A stretch of DNA of 64,000 bases from Rhynchopus sp. YZ270_cl-10 (taxonomy: Eukaryota > Euglenozoa > Diplonemea > Diplonemida > Diplonemidae). Positions 1 through 12,710 of this stretch are shown piece by piece (the first letter of the stretch is position 1; each line of letters begins with the position of its first letter). A program made the translations under genes and the position numbers. Where the stretch lies: assembly GCA_964035575.1 (NCBI GenBank), contig OZ037894.1, positions 930,001 to 994,000 on the forward strand, in the 5' to 3' direction. The notes below the pieces were generated by a model. That model did no database searches. It was not told where the DNA came from and saw only the letters and a list, made by a program, of their open reading frames with translations.

Positions 1-3000
1 GACTCAACGCGATGGGTGAAGGCGAAGGTGGCGTACGGCAAAGGCAACGAGTGGATCGACGTGACCTCCGTCTACGCGCCGTCGGCGGACCCGGAGGCTA
101 GGGAGAAAATACTTGGCGAGGTGATGGAGGCTGCTGCAGAGCTTGGTGATATTCCTGGGGTGATTGGTGGGGATTTCAACGCAGGTCCAGGGAAATCAGG
201 TGTGCTGGCTGCTACACTGGACACAGGATGGTGGAAGGACACTGCCGAAGAGCACGCAAGGGTGCTTGGGACGACCCCGGACAACACCTACTTCTCGGTG
301 AAAGACGGCAAGGAGATCCGCAAGAGGCTCGATTACGTTCTGCTGAACCGAGCTGCGTGCACAGGGCTGTCGTCTGTGAAGGTTGTCCACGACTCTGGGC
401 TCCCGCAGCACAGACCGGTAGAGATAGCGCTGGATGTAGGTGCGTACAGGCAGATCGTGCTCGCGTACACTCTGCCGAAGCAGTTCCCTTTGGACAAGTG
501 TGGACAAGGCGTGAAGAATGCACAAAAGGCGTTTGCGAGCAAGGAGCTGCAGTGGGGGGCGCTTCAACACCCTCAGGATAGGTGGATACAGTGGAACAAG
601 TGGGCAGAGGACTTCTTGCTGCAGGCGTGCGAAGGCGAGATTGAGGGCCCGACGAAGGCGTATTGCGGAAGAGGCAAAACGTTTGACCCGAAGCCGAAGC
701 ACCGGACTGCGAAGCAGAGCAAGGAAGGGGACGCTCTGACAGTGAGCCAGAGAAGGCTGACGAAGAACGTGGGCAGGCTGGAAGAATGTCGGCTGTGGTA
801 CGTGAGGAGCAACGGTGGTGTGCCGCCACATGACGTGTGCAATTGTTGGAGCAAGGCGCGGAAGGAACTGCGTGTTCTGCTGGACGACGACTCACTGCAA
901 CAGGATATGCCTAGCGAGGAGGCTTTGGTGGATCTGTGCAGAGCCGTGCGAGTGAAGGTGTCAACGCTTGCGGACCGAGTGAAGCGGAAGCGACTGGAGG
1001 ACTGGCGGCAGCGCCTACGCGATGCATGGCACAACGCTCCCAAGGCGATCTTCAAATACTGCAAGGACGAACAGTACAGGAAGATGACTGCCCTGAAGAA
1101 CGAGGATGGGAAGTTCACCGCCAACGCTGAGGAGATGGACACCCTCCTGCATGAGGCGTGGATGCCGATTCTTCGCCGATATGCGGAAAAGCCAGAACCC
1201 GACTGGGGTGCGTTCAGGGAGAAGTTTACAGAAGACATCGCAGGCAAGGGGCAAGCGATGCAGATGGACAGGCTGACGGGGAAGGAGTTGCAGCAAACTC
1301 TGGGGAGGATGAAGACGCAAACTTCTGCTGGGGTGGAGGGTTGGCGCATGGCAGAGCTGAAGGCGCTTCCTCTGGTGCTGCTCGACAGGTTGGCAGATGT
1401 GTTTGATGCGATTGAGTGTACGGGGGAGTGGCCGCCTTCTTTGATGAGAGCACTCATTGCGCTCATCCCCAAAGGGGAAGACGACACCCCGCTGAAGCAG
1501 CGACCTATCACGATCACTTCGTGTATCTACAGACTGTGGGCGGCAGCGAGGTTGCGAAGACTGATAAAGTGGCAGGAAAGCTGGATTGGTGAGCAACAGC
1601 ACGGCTTCAGAGCAGGACACAGCACTGCACACCTGTACTGGCACTTGTCGCTCAAGCTGGAGAAGGCGGTGCTGTCGGGTGACGACACAGACCAGGTATG
1701 GGGCTTCACGATTGACTACGCCAAATGTTTCGATCGTGTGCCTCATGAGATTGTGCTATCGCTGGCGGAGGAGTGGGGCGCGCACTGGCGTATTCTTGGA
1801 CCACTGAGGGCGGCGTACACTGCCATGGAACGCCGTTTCAAGTTGGGAGACGTAGGTGTGGGAGGCGCTTTCCGTACGACAAATGGTATCCTGCAAGGTT
1901 GCCCACTTTCTGTCGTGCTGTTGAACGCGCTGATGGCAGTGTGGGGATCTGCAGTGACGAGAAGGACGGGAGCAATCGCCATGGGGTACGCTGACGACGT
2001 GTATGCTGTGGCGAACACGGAAGCGGAGGTGCATGGTGCTGCGAGGGTGACGAAGGAGTTTATCACTGCTGCGGACATGGAGGTCAAGGCAGAGAAGTGC
2101 GTAGGGTTTACCTCGAAGGAGGGAACAAAGACGAAGTTTGGACTTGGCGACGGGTTCTTCCCCGACAAGAAGCAGTTCGGGGCGGTTGGAGCAGACATTT
2201 TGGCTGGAAAGGGGAACTTCGGGCCCATCGCGCGTGAGCGTGCGGTTACTGCGCACCGTGTGTTTACGAGGGTTTCGAGTGTGCCATTATCCTTCACTGA
2301 GAAGGCACTTATTGGCGCAAGGGGACCAATGATGGCAGCGTTGCATGGGTGTGAAGTGACAGATTTCTCGAAGCAGACCATCGAGACGTTGAGGCAAGGG
2401 GCTGCACTAGCAGTCTGGGGGCAGGGCAGGAAGCAGCGCACGCTGAACATTGTGTGGCATGTGTTGTCTCCGGTCGGGATTGATGCGCCAGCGGAGATTG
2501 TACAGAGGAGGATGGCGGCCTTTCTCCGACTGACAGAAGATGACGGCATGCGAAGAGAAGCAGAAGAAGTGTGGAGGCTGGCACATGACCGAAGAGCGGA
2601 GCGGGAGGTGAGGCGGCGTGACAGGGCTTCAGATCTGGCACGTCTCCGGCGTGAGAACCCTGGGGTTGCCAACCCAAGGGTAACTGAAATGCACAAGAAG
2701 GGTGTGATAGAGTTGTTGTGGGACGACCTGGAGCGATACGGATGGCGGTGGAGCAGCTTCGACTTCTGGACCACACACATCGGGTTGAGGGTGCACGTTC
2801 GTCTGTGGGACAAGGGCAAATGGCTGCATGAGCTGAGAGAGGGCATCCGTGCACACGCGTACCGCCTGACAGTGACGACGAGGCCGTCGATGCAGGGCAT
2901 TGAGGGAGGTGTGGATCGCCAGGCGACGAACGCAGTGTGGAAGGACCGCACGACAGACAGATACCTGGCGGGCGCGATACGCGGAGCCTTGTCGGGCTCT

Positions 3001-4458
3001 CAGTTGGTGGGGGTGCAGCTGCTGAGGAACAAGGAGGTGGAGTCCTCGTTGTGCCGATACTGTGGTGAGGCGATAGAGGACCGGAGACACGCTTGGTGGT
3101 GGTGCCCGCAGTGGGACGAAATTCGTGGAGAGGACATCGGAAAACTCAGGGTTTTGCTCAAAGACGCACCCCCGTGCTTCTTGGACTTTGGCCTGGTGCC
3201 GACGATATTCTTGCAGGAGCTGAGTGTTGCGGAGAGAGAGCAGACGGTGCGTCGTGTGCAACTGATGCTGGTCAGCATCGCGCTGGCAAGGCAGAAGTAC
3301 GACGTGGAACATGGGTTTTCGCAGAAGAAGAAGAAGCAGGCGGTGGTGGGCCAATCCCTTTTTCCTTGGGGCTGGAATCCTCAGGAGGGTGCAGTGCTTG
3401 AGAGCTACAACCCGCTGGAGAACGTACTGTGGGGGAGCAAGCACATGAAGAAGAGTCCACGCTGGACGGAAGACCACTTCTGGGCGCTGAAGGCATGGCT
3501 CGCTGCATTGCGTTGGCCTGATGGCACAACGCCCCCCATCACGCAGCTCGAGCTCATGCTGGACTTTGAGATCTTCTCGGGGTTGGACGTACCGGGTGAG
3601 ACGGTGTTGAAGAGGGCCGAATCTTTTGGTGCCATGATGCGGACGGCGAAAACTATGGCGCATGGAAGGGACGTATGGAAAGGAGTGGAGAAGAGGGAGG
3701 TGCACCACTTACAGGAACTGGGTGCGGGGATCATGACGGGGTATTCTGTGCGACCTGTGCTGACGCATGCGGCGGGGGTTGAAGGATACCTGAAGGAGTT
3801 GCAGGAGAAGGCGACGTCGCGGAGAGCACTCTCCCGACAAAAGGAAAAGACGAAGGCGAGGTGGGGTGACGACGCGGTTGTAGCTCACACTTCCACTCCG
3901 GAAGAACGCTCAGCAAAGAGCGAACGCTGGAAGGAAGCGAAGGAAGAGCAGAAGCAGGCAGAGGAGGTGCGTAAGAGAGCTGCGATAGCTGCAGTTGCGG
4001 CAGAGCAGATTCGACGGCAGGAGGCACGCAGGCGGCAGACACCGGCTGTGCGTGTGGACGTAAGGAGGAAGGTGGGGGCCATGCGGGTTTGTGACATACA
4101 CACCAAGATGCGATGCGGGGACTGCGAGCACAACAACATCCCCATCACGGCGTGTTGTGCGACGCACCATTGTGATGAGCTTATTTTGGGTGACTGTGTG
4201 GAGGCGCGTGAGGCATGTGAGGTGCATAACTTCTCGATGTGCGGACAGTGTGCGGGTGCGGGGAACGTGTCGATGAAGCAGTGCTGTCAGAAGCACCACA
4301 ACTGTGTGGCCCACGGGAGGGGTGCTTGCGGTGCATGTGTGCAGGCGGGACGGAAGAGGAAGAAGGACGGATTGCCGATGCTGGCGTCTCCTCAGGCCTG
4401 TTGCGGGAAAGGGCACCACGACACGTCCCAGGGACGTCTCGGGTTTGCCCCGCGATAA
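1..4458 (+). mobile_element. Non-LTR (LINE-type) retrotransposon ORF2-like polyprotein, 5' end outside window
   Basis: The frame is open from base 1, so the element starts upstream; the first start-like codon inside (GTG at 16) is not a real start. About 1,485 codons are visible. The C-terminal half of an APE-type endonuclease comes first (SVYAP, GGDFNA, RLDYVLLN, QHRPVEI at about residues 20-140 counted from base 16). The reverse transcriptase follows at about 430-720: motif A (IDYAKCFDRV near 566), motif B (QGCPLSVVL) and motif C (YADD near 658), so the catalytic aspartates are present. A C-x2-C-x8-H-x4-C knuckle lies at about 1015-1035. The last 125 residues, after a basic coiled stretch, are rich in Cys and His. 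No RNase H domain was seen. The protein would copy its own RNA at a nicked target (target-primed reverse transcription). No stop or frameshift is visible in the 4.4 kb shown, so the element may be recent. Confidence 0.93.
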
Positions 4459-5003
4459 CGAAGGTGGTCACGTGGCGCCTTTCTCACCTCTCAGTTCATC
4501 TGAGAAGGTGGGGATGGGTCACGTCAACAAGTTTAAGCTTTAACGACCCTGGATCTCTCACCACTTAACAAGGTTGAGTGCGTAGGTTCGTCTATTGCTG
4601 GGAACTGCACTTCGTTGAAGAGTATTTACCTTTCCGGCTGCAGCAGTGCTGTGTCCAACAAAGTAAGGGAGAGCGAGAAGCTGAGGCATCTTGTGGTTGA
4701 AACACGTCTGAAACGCAGCAGAGACGAATCCTCCGAGCAAGCCCGCAAACAACAGAGACACGCACAATGACGACGTGGTGTGCTGGTGGGAGGGGATAAA
4801 GGGAAGGACTGGAAGAAGGGTACGAAGGAAAGTAGGGCCGGTAGGTACTGCCTACTCTACTCGTCTCACAAACTCGTGCTCCGCTTCCTCTGCGAGGCTG
4901 GATACCTGGACGACGAAATCGGATCACTCATGCGCCACTGAGTCACTGATGCGACACTGACTTTTTAAACCTAGCTTTATCAGAATAAGAAAAAAAAAGG
5001 GGG
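4459..5003 (+). other. 3' untranslated region of the LINE element, ending in A-run then G-run
   Basis: No coding frame is convincing here. The base composition resembles the LINE ORF until about 4960 and then turns A/T-rich. An A-run at about 4989-4997 could be the element's tail; it is followed at once by a G-run of about 16. The exact 3' end cannot be set without a second copy of the element. Confidence 0.5.
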
Positions 5004-6235
5004 GGGGGGGGGGGTAGGGGGTAGCAAAAGCCCGAGGCAAACACGATTTTTTTGACTTTTGAAAAAAAAAGCTTTCTATGTCATTCTGACCATACTCTCC
5101 GACCCATACCCCCCAAAAAACACCCCCTGACTCGGTTTCCACCCGAAATAGCACTTTCTGTGCCCAAAAATAGACAAATTCAAAAAAAAATTTTTTTTGG
5201 CCAGGACTTGGTACCTTTGGTGGGTACCAGGTCCTGGCACCCTTTTTAAAACATGGTTCTAAGTTCCACGAAGTCCCTCTAAACACCCCGAAACAGCCTG
5301 GGTACCCCTCGGGATGGGTTCTGGGGTGAAAATATGTGGCTTTGGGGCCTTTTCTGGCCCCAGAATGAGTAAAAGCGGTCCAAACAGCAGGTGGTGCAGA
5401 TGAAGGCCACAGTGGAGAGAACCACACGCTGCTTTTTTGGACCGCTTTTACACATTCTGGAGCTAGAAAAACCCCCAAAGCCACATATTTTCACCCCAGA
5501 ACCTATCCCGAGGGGTACCCAGGCGGTTTCGGGGTGTTAATCACCTTAGTTCGCATGCTTTTTTTACTTTTTTTTTGATTTTTCTTGAAAATCTTGGTTT
5601 TCCTGTAGGTGTGGTATTTCTATTGGCACTATATTGTCACTCAGGTTGGGAGGGGGACAGTGATGGAACACAACGCATTTATGACCCAAAAAACAGGGTA
5701 CTTCACCTATTTTGAGGTCGGGGAATCAATTCCGGGGTGATTTTTGGACAATAGAGACGTTCTGGCGGTCTCATTGGGGGTGTTGATGCTCGTGACAAGG
5801 TAAAAAGCAAGTGTGTATTTAATAAACCATGGAGTGTTGGGTATGTCAAATCACTCTGAGACGCCTCTGGGGACCAGAAAAGGCCCCAAAGCCACATATT
5901 TTCACCCCAGAACCCATCCCGGGGGGTACCCAGGCTGTTTCGGGGTGTTTAGAGGGACTTCGTGGAACTTAGAACCATGTTTTAAAAAGGGTGCCAGGAC
6001 CTGGTACCCACCAAAGGTACCAAGTCCTGGCCAAAAAATTTTTTTTTTTGAATTTGTCCATTTTTGGGCACAGAAAGTGCTATTTCGGGTGGAAACCGAG
6101 TCAGGGGGTGTTTTTTGGGGGGTATGGGTCGGAGAGTATGGTCAGAATGACATAGAAAGCTTTTTTTTTCAAAAATCCGAAAAAACCACTTTTGCCTCAC
6201 TTTTTACGTGGGGTTTGCTACCCCCTAGGGGGGGG
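5004..6235. repeat. Nested inverted repeat / foldback element
   Basis: Two arms of about 360 bp, 5004-5365 and 5866-6232, are near-identical in opposite orientation. Between them, 5425-5540 is a further inverted copy of 5275-5391, making a foldback with about 115-bp arms and a loop of about 35 nt. A shorter copy of the same end sequence recurs at 8950-9090. A diverged copy of the segment 5650-5960 recurs at 11250-11560, identifying an older repeat in which this structure is embedded. No transposase frame is present. Confidence 0.85.
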
Positions 6236-6240
6236 GGGGG

Positions 6241-6300
6241 AAAGTGGAGATTGCACAACTGTGGCAACACAACCGAGGCAACTACACTACTCCAACAATT
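6241..6300 (+). repeat. Short dispersed repeat, second copy at 49354-49416
   Basis: About 55 bp beginning AAAGTGGAGATTGCACAACT is almost identical to 49354-49416. It lies outside the TIR element that starts at 6633. The bases from 6300 to 6632 show no gene. Confidence 0.75.
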
Positions 6301-7845
6301 TCAGAGTTTCCGCCAAGGGGGACCGGGGGGGACCATGGACCCCCCCCCAATATTTTCCCCAGAAAAATCCGGATTTTTACAGGGGTTTGGGCTTTTGGAG
6401 GTTGTAGATGACCCCCCGTGGTCATGCGACCCCACCGTGCAGAGCATTTGGCTCGCTGTGCCAGAAGAAGTGGAAGAAAAAGGGGGTGGTGCAATCTTTT
6501 TTAAAAAGGGTAAAAGTAACCAACCCACCCACACACCCCCAAAAACCGTCTCAGGCCCCGAGTTTACCCTTTTTTGGCACTTCGGTGGCCCTGATTTTAA
6601 AAATTCAGGGAAAAAATGGGTGTCCATGACTTCACCACGGTCTAGTCAGGGGGACGACTAGTAGCACGACTAGCCGAAATGACTAGTGTTTTACGACTAG
6701 TGTACACTAGTAGCACGACTAGTGTACTAGTCGTGCTACTAGTGTACTGGTAGTGCTACAGGTATATTCCAAGTGAAATCACAGTACAAAGGCTTCTTGT
6801 GAAGTCCCTGCAGACAGATTGTGGACAAAAACAAAATTATTTACAAAACTTATACAAACTGGGGGTTTGATACTAATGCTTGACTGGTGTGATTACCCTA
6901 CTCCGGGGCTTCGAGACCTGGCAACCGCACACGTACCCTCAGGTTGTGTGCGAGTGATTTTGCTGACCAAAACATAAAAGTAACGATGTGCTCCGGGGAG
7001 GGTCGATATTGACAGGTCGCTGACAGGTAGTTGCCATAAGGGGGGGGGTCATTTTTTAACGTCTCTCAGCGATTTTTTGGTGGGACACACACACAGACAC
7101 ACGGTGGCCCATACGGCCCTCAGGGTACACAACGACTGAAGTAACGGGTGGTACATGTAATATAACATGTACTACATGTAAGTTACATGTGGTACAGGTG
7201 GCGAAATCAGGTAGTGGTACAATGGTTTTGGGGGTAATTCTGGACAGCTTTCGGCGCTGATTTCTGGTAAGACCTAATAAATCCTCAAAAATCGTCGTGA
7301 AATTTATGGGGGTTCTGGTTTCACCGTCGTATTTGGGTGCCCCCCAAAGGGTCCGTTGCACCACAACGACTAGTTACATGACAAGACTAAACAATGACAA
7401 GACCCCTGTCAAATGACAAGGCCTAACGCCACTCATTACATACAGGGGTCTTGTCGTTAGTTAGTCTTATCTGCACCTTGTCATATGACTAGTCATAGGT
7501 GGTAACTTGGACGTGGTGGTCCACGGGCCATCGCGCACACTCACGGTTTTTGGCAATTGCTGGGGGGAATGGGATATACTCCGTACATGGATACCCACAC
7601 AGAATACACGGTTACCCAGACATCTATTAGGCAATCACTGATTCACTTCACACAGGTCGGGCAGACGTTGCCTGCTCATCCTCTTTTTCCTGTCTGCTAT
7701 CGATTCCAGGTTCAGACGTTTAGTCAAAATGCTTTGGGTGATGACTCCTTTTGGGATACACAAAACCACACAAAGCGCGATCAACGTGTCGAAATCAGCA
7801 GCGTCACACAGCCCTGAGCCCTTCGAAGCTGGGGGTGATTTCTAC

Positions 7846-7905
7846 TTTGCCGCTTCACAGCTGGTCTGTGAACACATTCACATACCAGCTGTGAAGCGGC
7901 AAAGA
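7846..7905. repeat. Hairpin with 21-bp stem inside the TIR element
   Basis: CTTTGCCGCTTCACAGCTGG at the left is followed after an 18-nt loop by its reverse complement. It sits just before the minisatellite. Confidence 0.8.
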
Positions 7906-7946
7906 GTCGTTCAAGCTGGGATGCACAAGATAGAACGTGATGTGGT

Positions 7947-8079
7947 GTACCTGTGTACCTGTGTACCTGTGTACCTGTGTACCTGTGTACCTGTGTACCT
8001 GTGTACCTGTGTACCTGTGTACCTGTGTACCTGTGTACCTGTGTACCTGTGTACCTGTGTACCTGTGTACCTGTGTACC
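7947..8079. repeat. Minisatellite, 8-bp unit GTGTACCT
   Basis: About 16 near-perfect units. The open frames across it in both strands come from the repeat and are not genes. Confidence 0.95.
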
Positions 8080-8949
8080 GCAACCCGGAGGAAAGGAAAT
8101 GTGATGCACCACCACCTGCACGCGGGTGCCACAAACATCCAGAGTGGGAAAGCCTCCAAGGTGGTCATGGAATATTTTATTGCGTATTACACACAGTACA
8201 CACTGTTGCGTGTCATAATGGGCAAACAGTCCCCGCTCTGTTTTGTGGGAGGCTCCGCATGCATGACATTCATATTCCGGGGTGTACTCTTGGGGAGGTG
8301 TGACGTTAGGTGGGAGGTGTTTCGCCAGAGCACCCTGGGACTTCCCAACGACTTGCCTCGCACACGCAAATTTTCAATGTTTGTTGTGGCTTTTGCTTGG
8401 GATCTGGGTGTGATTGGGGTGGGAGGGGGTGCAATCGAGAGCTAGAGTTACGTGGTAGCTACGTGGAGGATCTTGTGATCACTGTGTATCAAACCCCTCA
8501 GTTTGTATAAGTTTTGTAGCCTGTATCCCTACCAGTTTACTGGTAGCACTACCAGTAGACTAGTCGTACGACTAGTCGTACGACTAGTACCACTAGTCGT
8601 GCTACTAGTGGCACTAGTAGTGGTTTACACTAGTCGTTACGACTAGTAGTGGCACTAGTCGTCCCCCTGACTAGACCGTGGTGTTCGTACCTTTTCACCC
8701 CCCCCCCCCCCCCTCTGTTCCCACATTTATTTAAAATTCAGTTTCCTCTTCTGCTTTGGGCGAGTACTGCTGGATGAAACCAGAAAATATGTCCATTGGG
8801 ACCCCAAAAATCGAATTCCGCCCGGTTTTGGGCACTTTTGACCACTTCTGGGCGACTTTTTTGCATTTTTAAAAAGTGACCACCAACTTGTACCTGCCCA
8901 CCCCCCCGTAGGTAGAGCAACTCACACATTCATCACGCCTCGCAGTGGG

Positions 8950-9090
8950 CCAGGGGCCAGAAAAGCCCCCAAAGCCACATATTTTCACCCCAGAACCTAT
9001 CCCGAGGGGTACCCAGGCGGTTTCGGGGTGTTTAGAGGGACTTGGTGGAACTTAGAACCATGTTTCAAAAAGGGTACAAGTACTTGGTCC
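8950..9090 (+). repeat. Third dispersed copy of the 5-6 kb inverted-repeat end
   Basis: Matches 5866-5990 in the same orientation (shared CCACATATTTTCACCCCAGA and the following block). It lies in an otherwise featureless spacer, 8684-9379, which also holds a C-run at about 8698-8713. Confidence 0.8.
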
Positions 9091-9379
9091 CTTGGGAGGG
9101 CAAGCCCTTGGCCTGTGGTGGTATGCTTCAGTGCTGGTATGGTGTACCATTTTGCGCCCAGAGTAATTTAAGCGTAATTATATCTTAAACAGGTGTGGAT
9201 AATTCCTAAGCGCGGAATTAACCCGTCGCATTTGTGATCGACCTGTGGGCTCGTTTGCTCATGTCCGCCACCACTGTGCCGCCTAAAGCCGCGAGGCTTA
9301 TCACCCCTCTGTCGTGGTGGGTGCATGGCGAATCAATCGGTAGGTGTAATGTGAGTACGTAGACTGAACGTGTCCCAGG

Positions 9380-10797
9380 TAGAAAAGAAAAATGGGTATT
9401 ATCGAAAATATTTTGGGTACCTGGGTACTGGGTACCCAGATACCCAGATACCCAGATACCCAGATACCCAGATACCCAGATACCCAGATACCCAGATACC
9501 CAGATACCCAGATACCCAGATACCCAGATACCCAGATACCCAGATACCCAGGTCCAGGTCCAGGTACCCAGGAACAGGAAAAAAGTCGTGAAAGAGCAAC
9601 CACAGCTCCACATGACAAACACAAAAGTGTCCAATCACGTGAGGCATTCATGCACTGAGGAGATAATGATCCAACAATTTCCAAGAAAGATTACTTAACC
9701 TACTGCTGGAAATTGCCAGGTCGTAGTAACACACAAAGTGTGCCTCCGTTCGGGAAGACCGGATATTCTAGAGACCAAAAAGGCCTCAAGAATATCTTCC
9801 GGTAGTCAAGGTAGAACCGAATGAACGGCCCAAGACCCCCGTGGAGAAGTTAAATGTTGTAATGCTATCAAGTAGAAACTGCGACCACTGTCTTACCCTC
9901 CTCAATGCATGGTGGAAGATGTCTTTCACAACAAATATCCTGTACCCAGGTACCCAGGTTCCCAGACCCGCGCAGTACCACGTCGCAGTACGCAAAATTT
10001 ACCACCAGACCCTGTCTTCGTGCACCTGAAGTACAACGCCGCAGACAGGCCAAACATGCGTTGGACTCAGAGGAATGCCCGCTGTGCAGGTATCATGAGA
10101 ACCAACTCCCAGCAACAAGGGGCGCCTTTTGGCGGGCGTTGTTGAGGGTGTTTGGGGTGCAAAGTTTTCCACAATTTTGATGCGCGGGTACAGAAGTGTT
10201 GTCTTGTTCTTTCATCTCTAGGAATGTAAATGTCAATCGCGTTTAACTACCACTATGTTACGCTGTACGTTGTTAAATCCGAAGAAATAACACTTTAGCA
10301 GCCGCAGGAAGTTTGCTAAAAAGAGTGCCTCACGCTACACAAACCACCACCCGCGATTGACTTAGATGTTATAACAAAGAGAATTCAGAACAAAACAACA
10401 CCCTGCCCCATACACACTAAATTGTCATGCTTCAAGAGCATGCCTGGGCCAAAATTACTATGACGAAAAGGCAACAAGACCACCCACAAGGAGTGTGAAT
10501 TGTGCACTGGTTTTCTGGGGGAACAAACAATATTTTCTTGTGTCTAGTCCTCCGTAAGCAGAGGACAGACTTTCCGGAAGGTTTCCAAAGTCGAATTTCT
10601 TGCACTAGCTATGCTCCCTGGGTTAATGGCTATAGCAGTGACTGACAAAGTGTTCCCACCCCCTTTTCACCGTAGATATTCCCGAGATTGATGCCGGTGA
10701 ACGCCCTTTGAATTTTGAGTTCCTGAATGTCGGAGAGCGGCGAAGGTTCAATATGTTCGCAATATAGATGTCCAATATGTTCGCTCGTTCTGCGCAG
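9380..10797 (+). mobile_element. Partial copy, inverted, of the 23632-25919 TIR element
   Basis: Near-identical to the reverse complement of 24162-25815. Neither outer terminal repeat is present, so this is a truncated or recombined copy. An 8-bp minisatellite with unit ATACCCAG occupies 9425-9555, where the other copy has unit CTGGGTAC. The copy keeps the uninterrupted site (10248-10254) at which the other copy carries an 80-bp insertion. Short frames conserved between the copies, such as the one ending at 10630 on the minus strand, cannot be assigned. Confidence 0.85.
9425..9555. repeat. Minisatellite, 8-bp unit ATACCCAG
   Basis: About 15 units just inside the end of the partial element. 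Frames across it on both strands are repeat artefacts. Confidence 0.95.
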
Positions 10798-12710
10798 ACT
10801 ACCCATGGGAATTGCTGTCACGCTACCCAAAAAATCATGAAAAAGTGCAAAAAAAACATTCGAAGACGCAAAACCACCCCAGAAAACACATTTGTGGGAC
10901 ATATCCTCACTATTTGAGGCCTTTTTGGGACTTTTTGGCACTTTTGGGAACTTTTTTTGACACTTTTTGTAGCGTTTTCACCCCATTTTCACCGTTTTCT
11001 GAGGGGATTTGATACAGGGCGATTTATCAAAAAATTCAATTTTTTAAAAAATAGTCCAAAACACGAGGAAAAGAGATTTTTTCCAGTCAGATGTGTGCAC
11101 AGAGCGATTTCTGGGGGGTTTTGGGGCCAAAAGTCCATTTTTTTGTATGCCTTTGCTGAAAATTTTGAATTTTTTTTATACACAAAAACCGCATTTTGGC
11201 TGGGAGGCGCTACTGTTACAGTACTGTTACAGCTGTTACAGGTGGGGACGGCACTGAAAAAACACGCATTTTGGACCCGAAAACAGGGTATTCCACCCCC
11301 AGTGGGGTCCGGCAATCACTTTCGAGTGGTTTTGGGGACTTCTGTGGACCTGCGGACAATTTTTTTGGGGTTGTTATGTGTGTAACTAGGCTAAGAAGTG
11401 AGGGACGTACTGCTTTTTTATGCGTTTCAGACACTACAGAATACATCTGGGGCCCACACAGGACCCCTAAAAGCTGAAAAAACCATACATTTCCACCCTG
11501 GGACCCCACCGGATGTGGACCGAGGTGGTTTTCGGGTGTTTGGAAGACATAATGTCTCCTCAGAAATTTTTTTTGGCAAGTGTCGAAAATTGACCCAATA
11601 GCGTTACACGAGCGTTACAGATTTTTGGCCTTTTTTTCACAAAAACCGATTTTTTTTAATCAGGAAAGTCTCTGTAGAGGTCGTCGGGTGGTTTAATGGG
11701 ATATTTGGGTGATCCCCAGGGCGATTTGCGGCCAGGTACGACCTTTTTGGTGGATTTCTTCACCTAAATTAAAAATACACTCCCCCCCTTTTTTCGACCA
11801 GCGCCCGCAATATCCCTGTCAGATTCATGTTCTCTCATCAAAACCCTTAAAAAAAATTGTGTTTCTTAGCCTTTACAAAGGACATGTCTGCCGCCCCTGG
11901 TACCCACATTCTTTTCAAAAAAGCAAACGAAATATTTTTCTTTTCTTCTGATAGTCGTTATTGTGCACTCACAAAAAGTGTTCTTTTCTTTCTTTTAGCC
12001 CTTGCTCTTTCTGATGAGCGCGGTCAAAGGGCTGTTATCCTGGTCAAGGAGCAGACCGCCGAAACCAGACCTTTTCTTTTACCCGTTTTTACCCGCTAAC
12101 GACATCAAAATATAAAGACCTCTTTTCCTGTTTTTTTTTTTTAAATAATTTTTTTTCTTGTAGTGAGGCTTCAACAGGAATTAGTCGCTATCTTAACAAA
12201 GAAGCGCACCTACCTCTCAACTTACAAAGTACTACAATGAAAATGCAATACAAAACAAACAGAGTAGCAAAAACAAGAACAAAAATAAAACAAAGTTGAA
12301 ACAAACTTTTTCAAGCCCCTGGTACCCACCTACCCACAATCCTTCCGTTCTTGAACAAGAAGCTTGTTGACCAACGTCCTACCCAGGTGATGAAGCCTAG
12401 TTCCACAGGCAAAGGTGTACTGATGCTTAAAGGGAGATTTTGCCATCCTTGACGCAGCACAGATACGGTATTTTTCCTACACTTCTCGCGGTTTTGTCAA
12501 TGGCACCTTTCCTCTCTCCGCACGACTCTTTCCACAACACATCATGGGCAGTGTTTCGTGCTAGGAAGTACCCACATTTAAGCACAACCGCTTACCCTTC
12601 CCATTCCCACCCCTCACCTCTCACAAACAGATCACAAATTGTCTGCCAGCAACTTTTTTAATTTTATACTCGAAAAAAGATAACGCACACGAAGGGGGTG
12701 TTCGGCAGTG
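10798..12710. other. Intergenic region with old repeats, no gene seen
   Basis: 11250-11560 is a diverged copy of 5650-5960, including the block about CCACATATTTTCACCCC in altered form. 12175-12320 is a member of a dispersed repeat also found at 34985-35100 and 44705-44815 (shared CAACTTACAAAGTACTACAA). The remainder is A/T-rich. 12400-12710 directly precedes the large secreted-protein gene and should hold its promoter, but no motif stands out. Confidence 0.6.

Larger units (their letters stand above)
6633..8683. mobile_element. Non-autonomous TIR element with ACTAGT-rich termini
   Basis: The two ends match in inverted orientation: 6633-6871 against about 8490-8683. The outer ends read CACCACGGTCTAGTCAGGGG in from the left and the complement in from the right. 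The subterminal part is full of ACTAGT, CGACTAG and TAGTCG palindromes, and the inner edge shares TACAAAACTTATACAAACTG. Inside are several further inverted repeats: 7140-7200 around ACATGT, 7380-7470, and a 21-bp-stem hairpin at 7846-7905. An 8-bp minisatellite also lies inside. No transposase frame was recognised, so movement would need proteins from elsewhere. The target duplication is unclear, at most 2 bp. A short relative lies at 50339-50490. Confidence 0.8.

Noticed and set aside
5813..6661. 282-codon frame through the inverted repeat
   Set aside because: Repeat-derived; the mirrored arm has a matching frame, and the sequence is homopolymer-rich.
7947..8079. CRISPR-like array
   Set aside because: Units are 8 bp and contiguous without spacers. 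The other arrays are also simple minisatellites, and the genome is eukaryotic.
7729..8445. Long frames through the GTGTACCT array on both strands
   Set aside because: They exist only because an 8-bp unit without stops reads through all frames; the flanks lack coding character.
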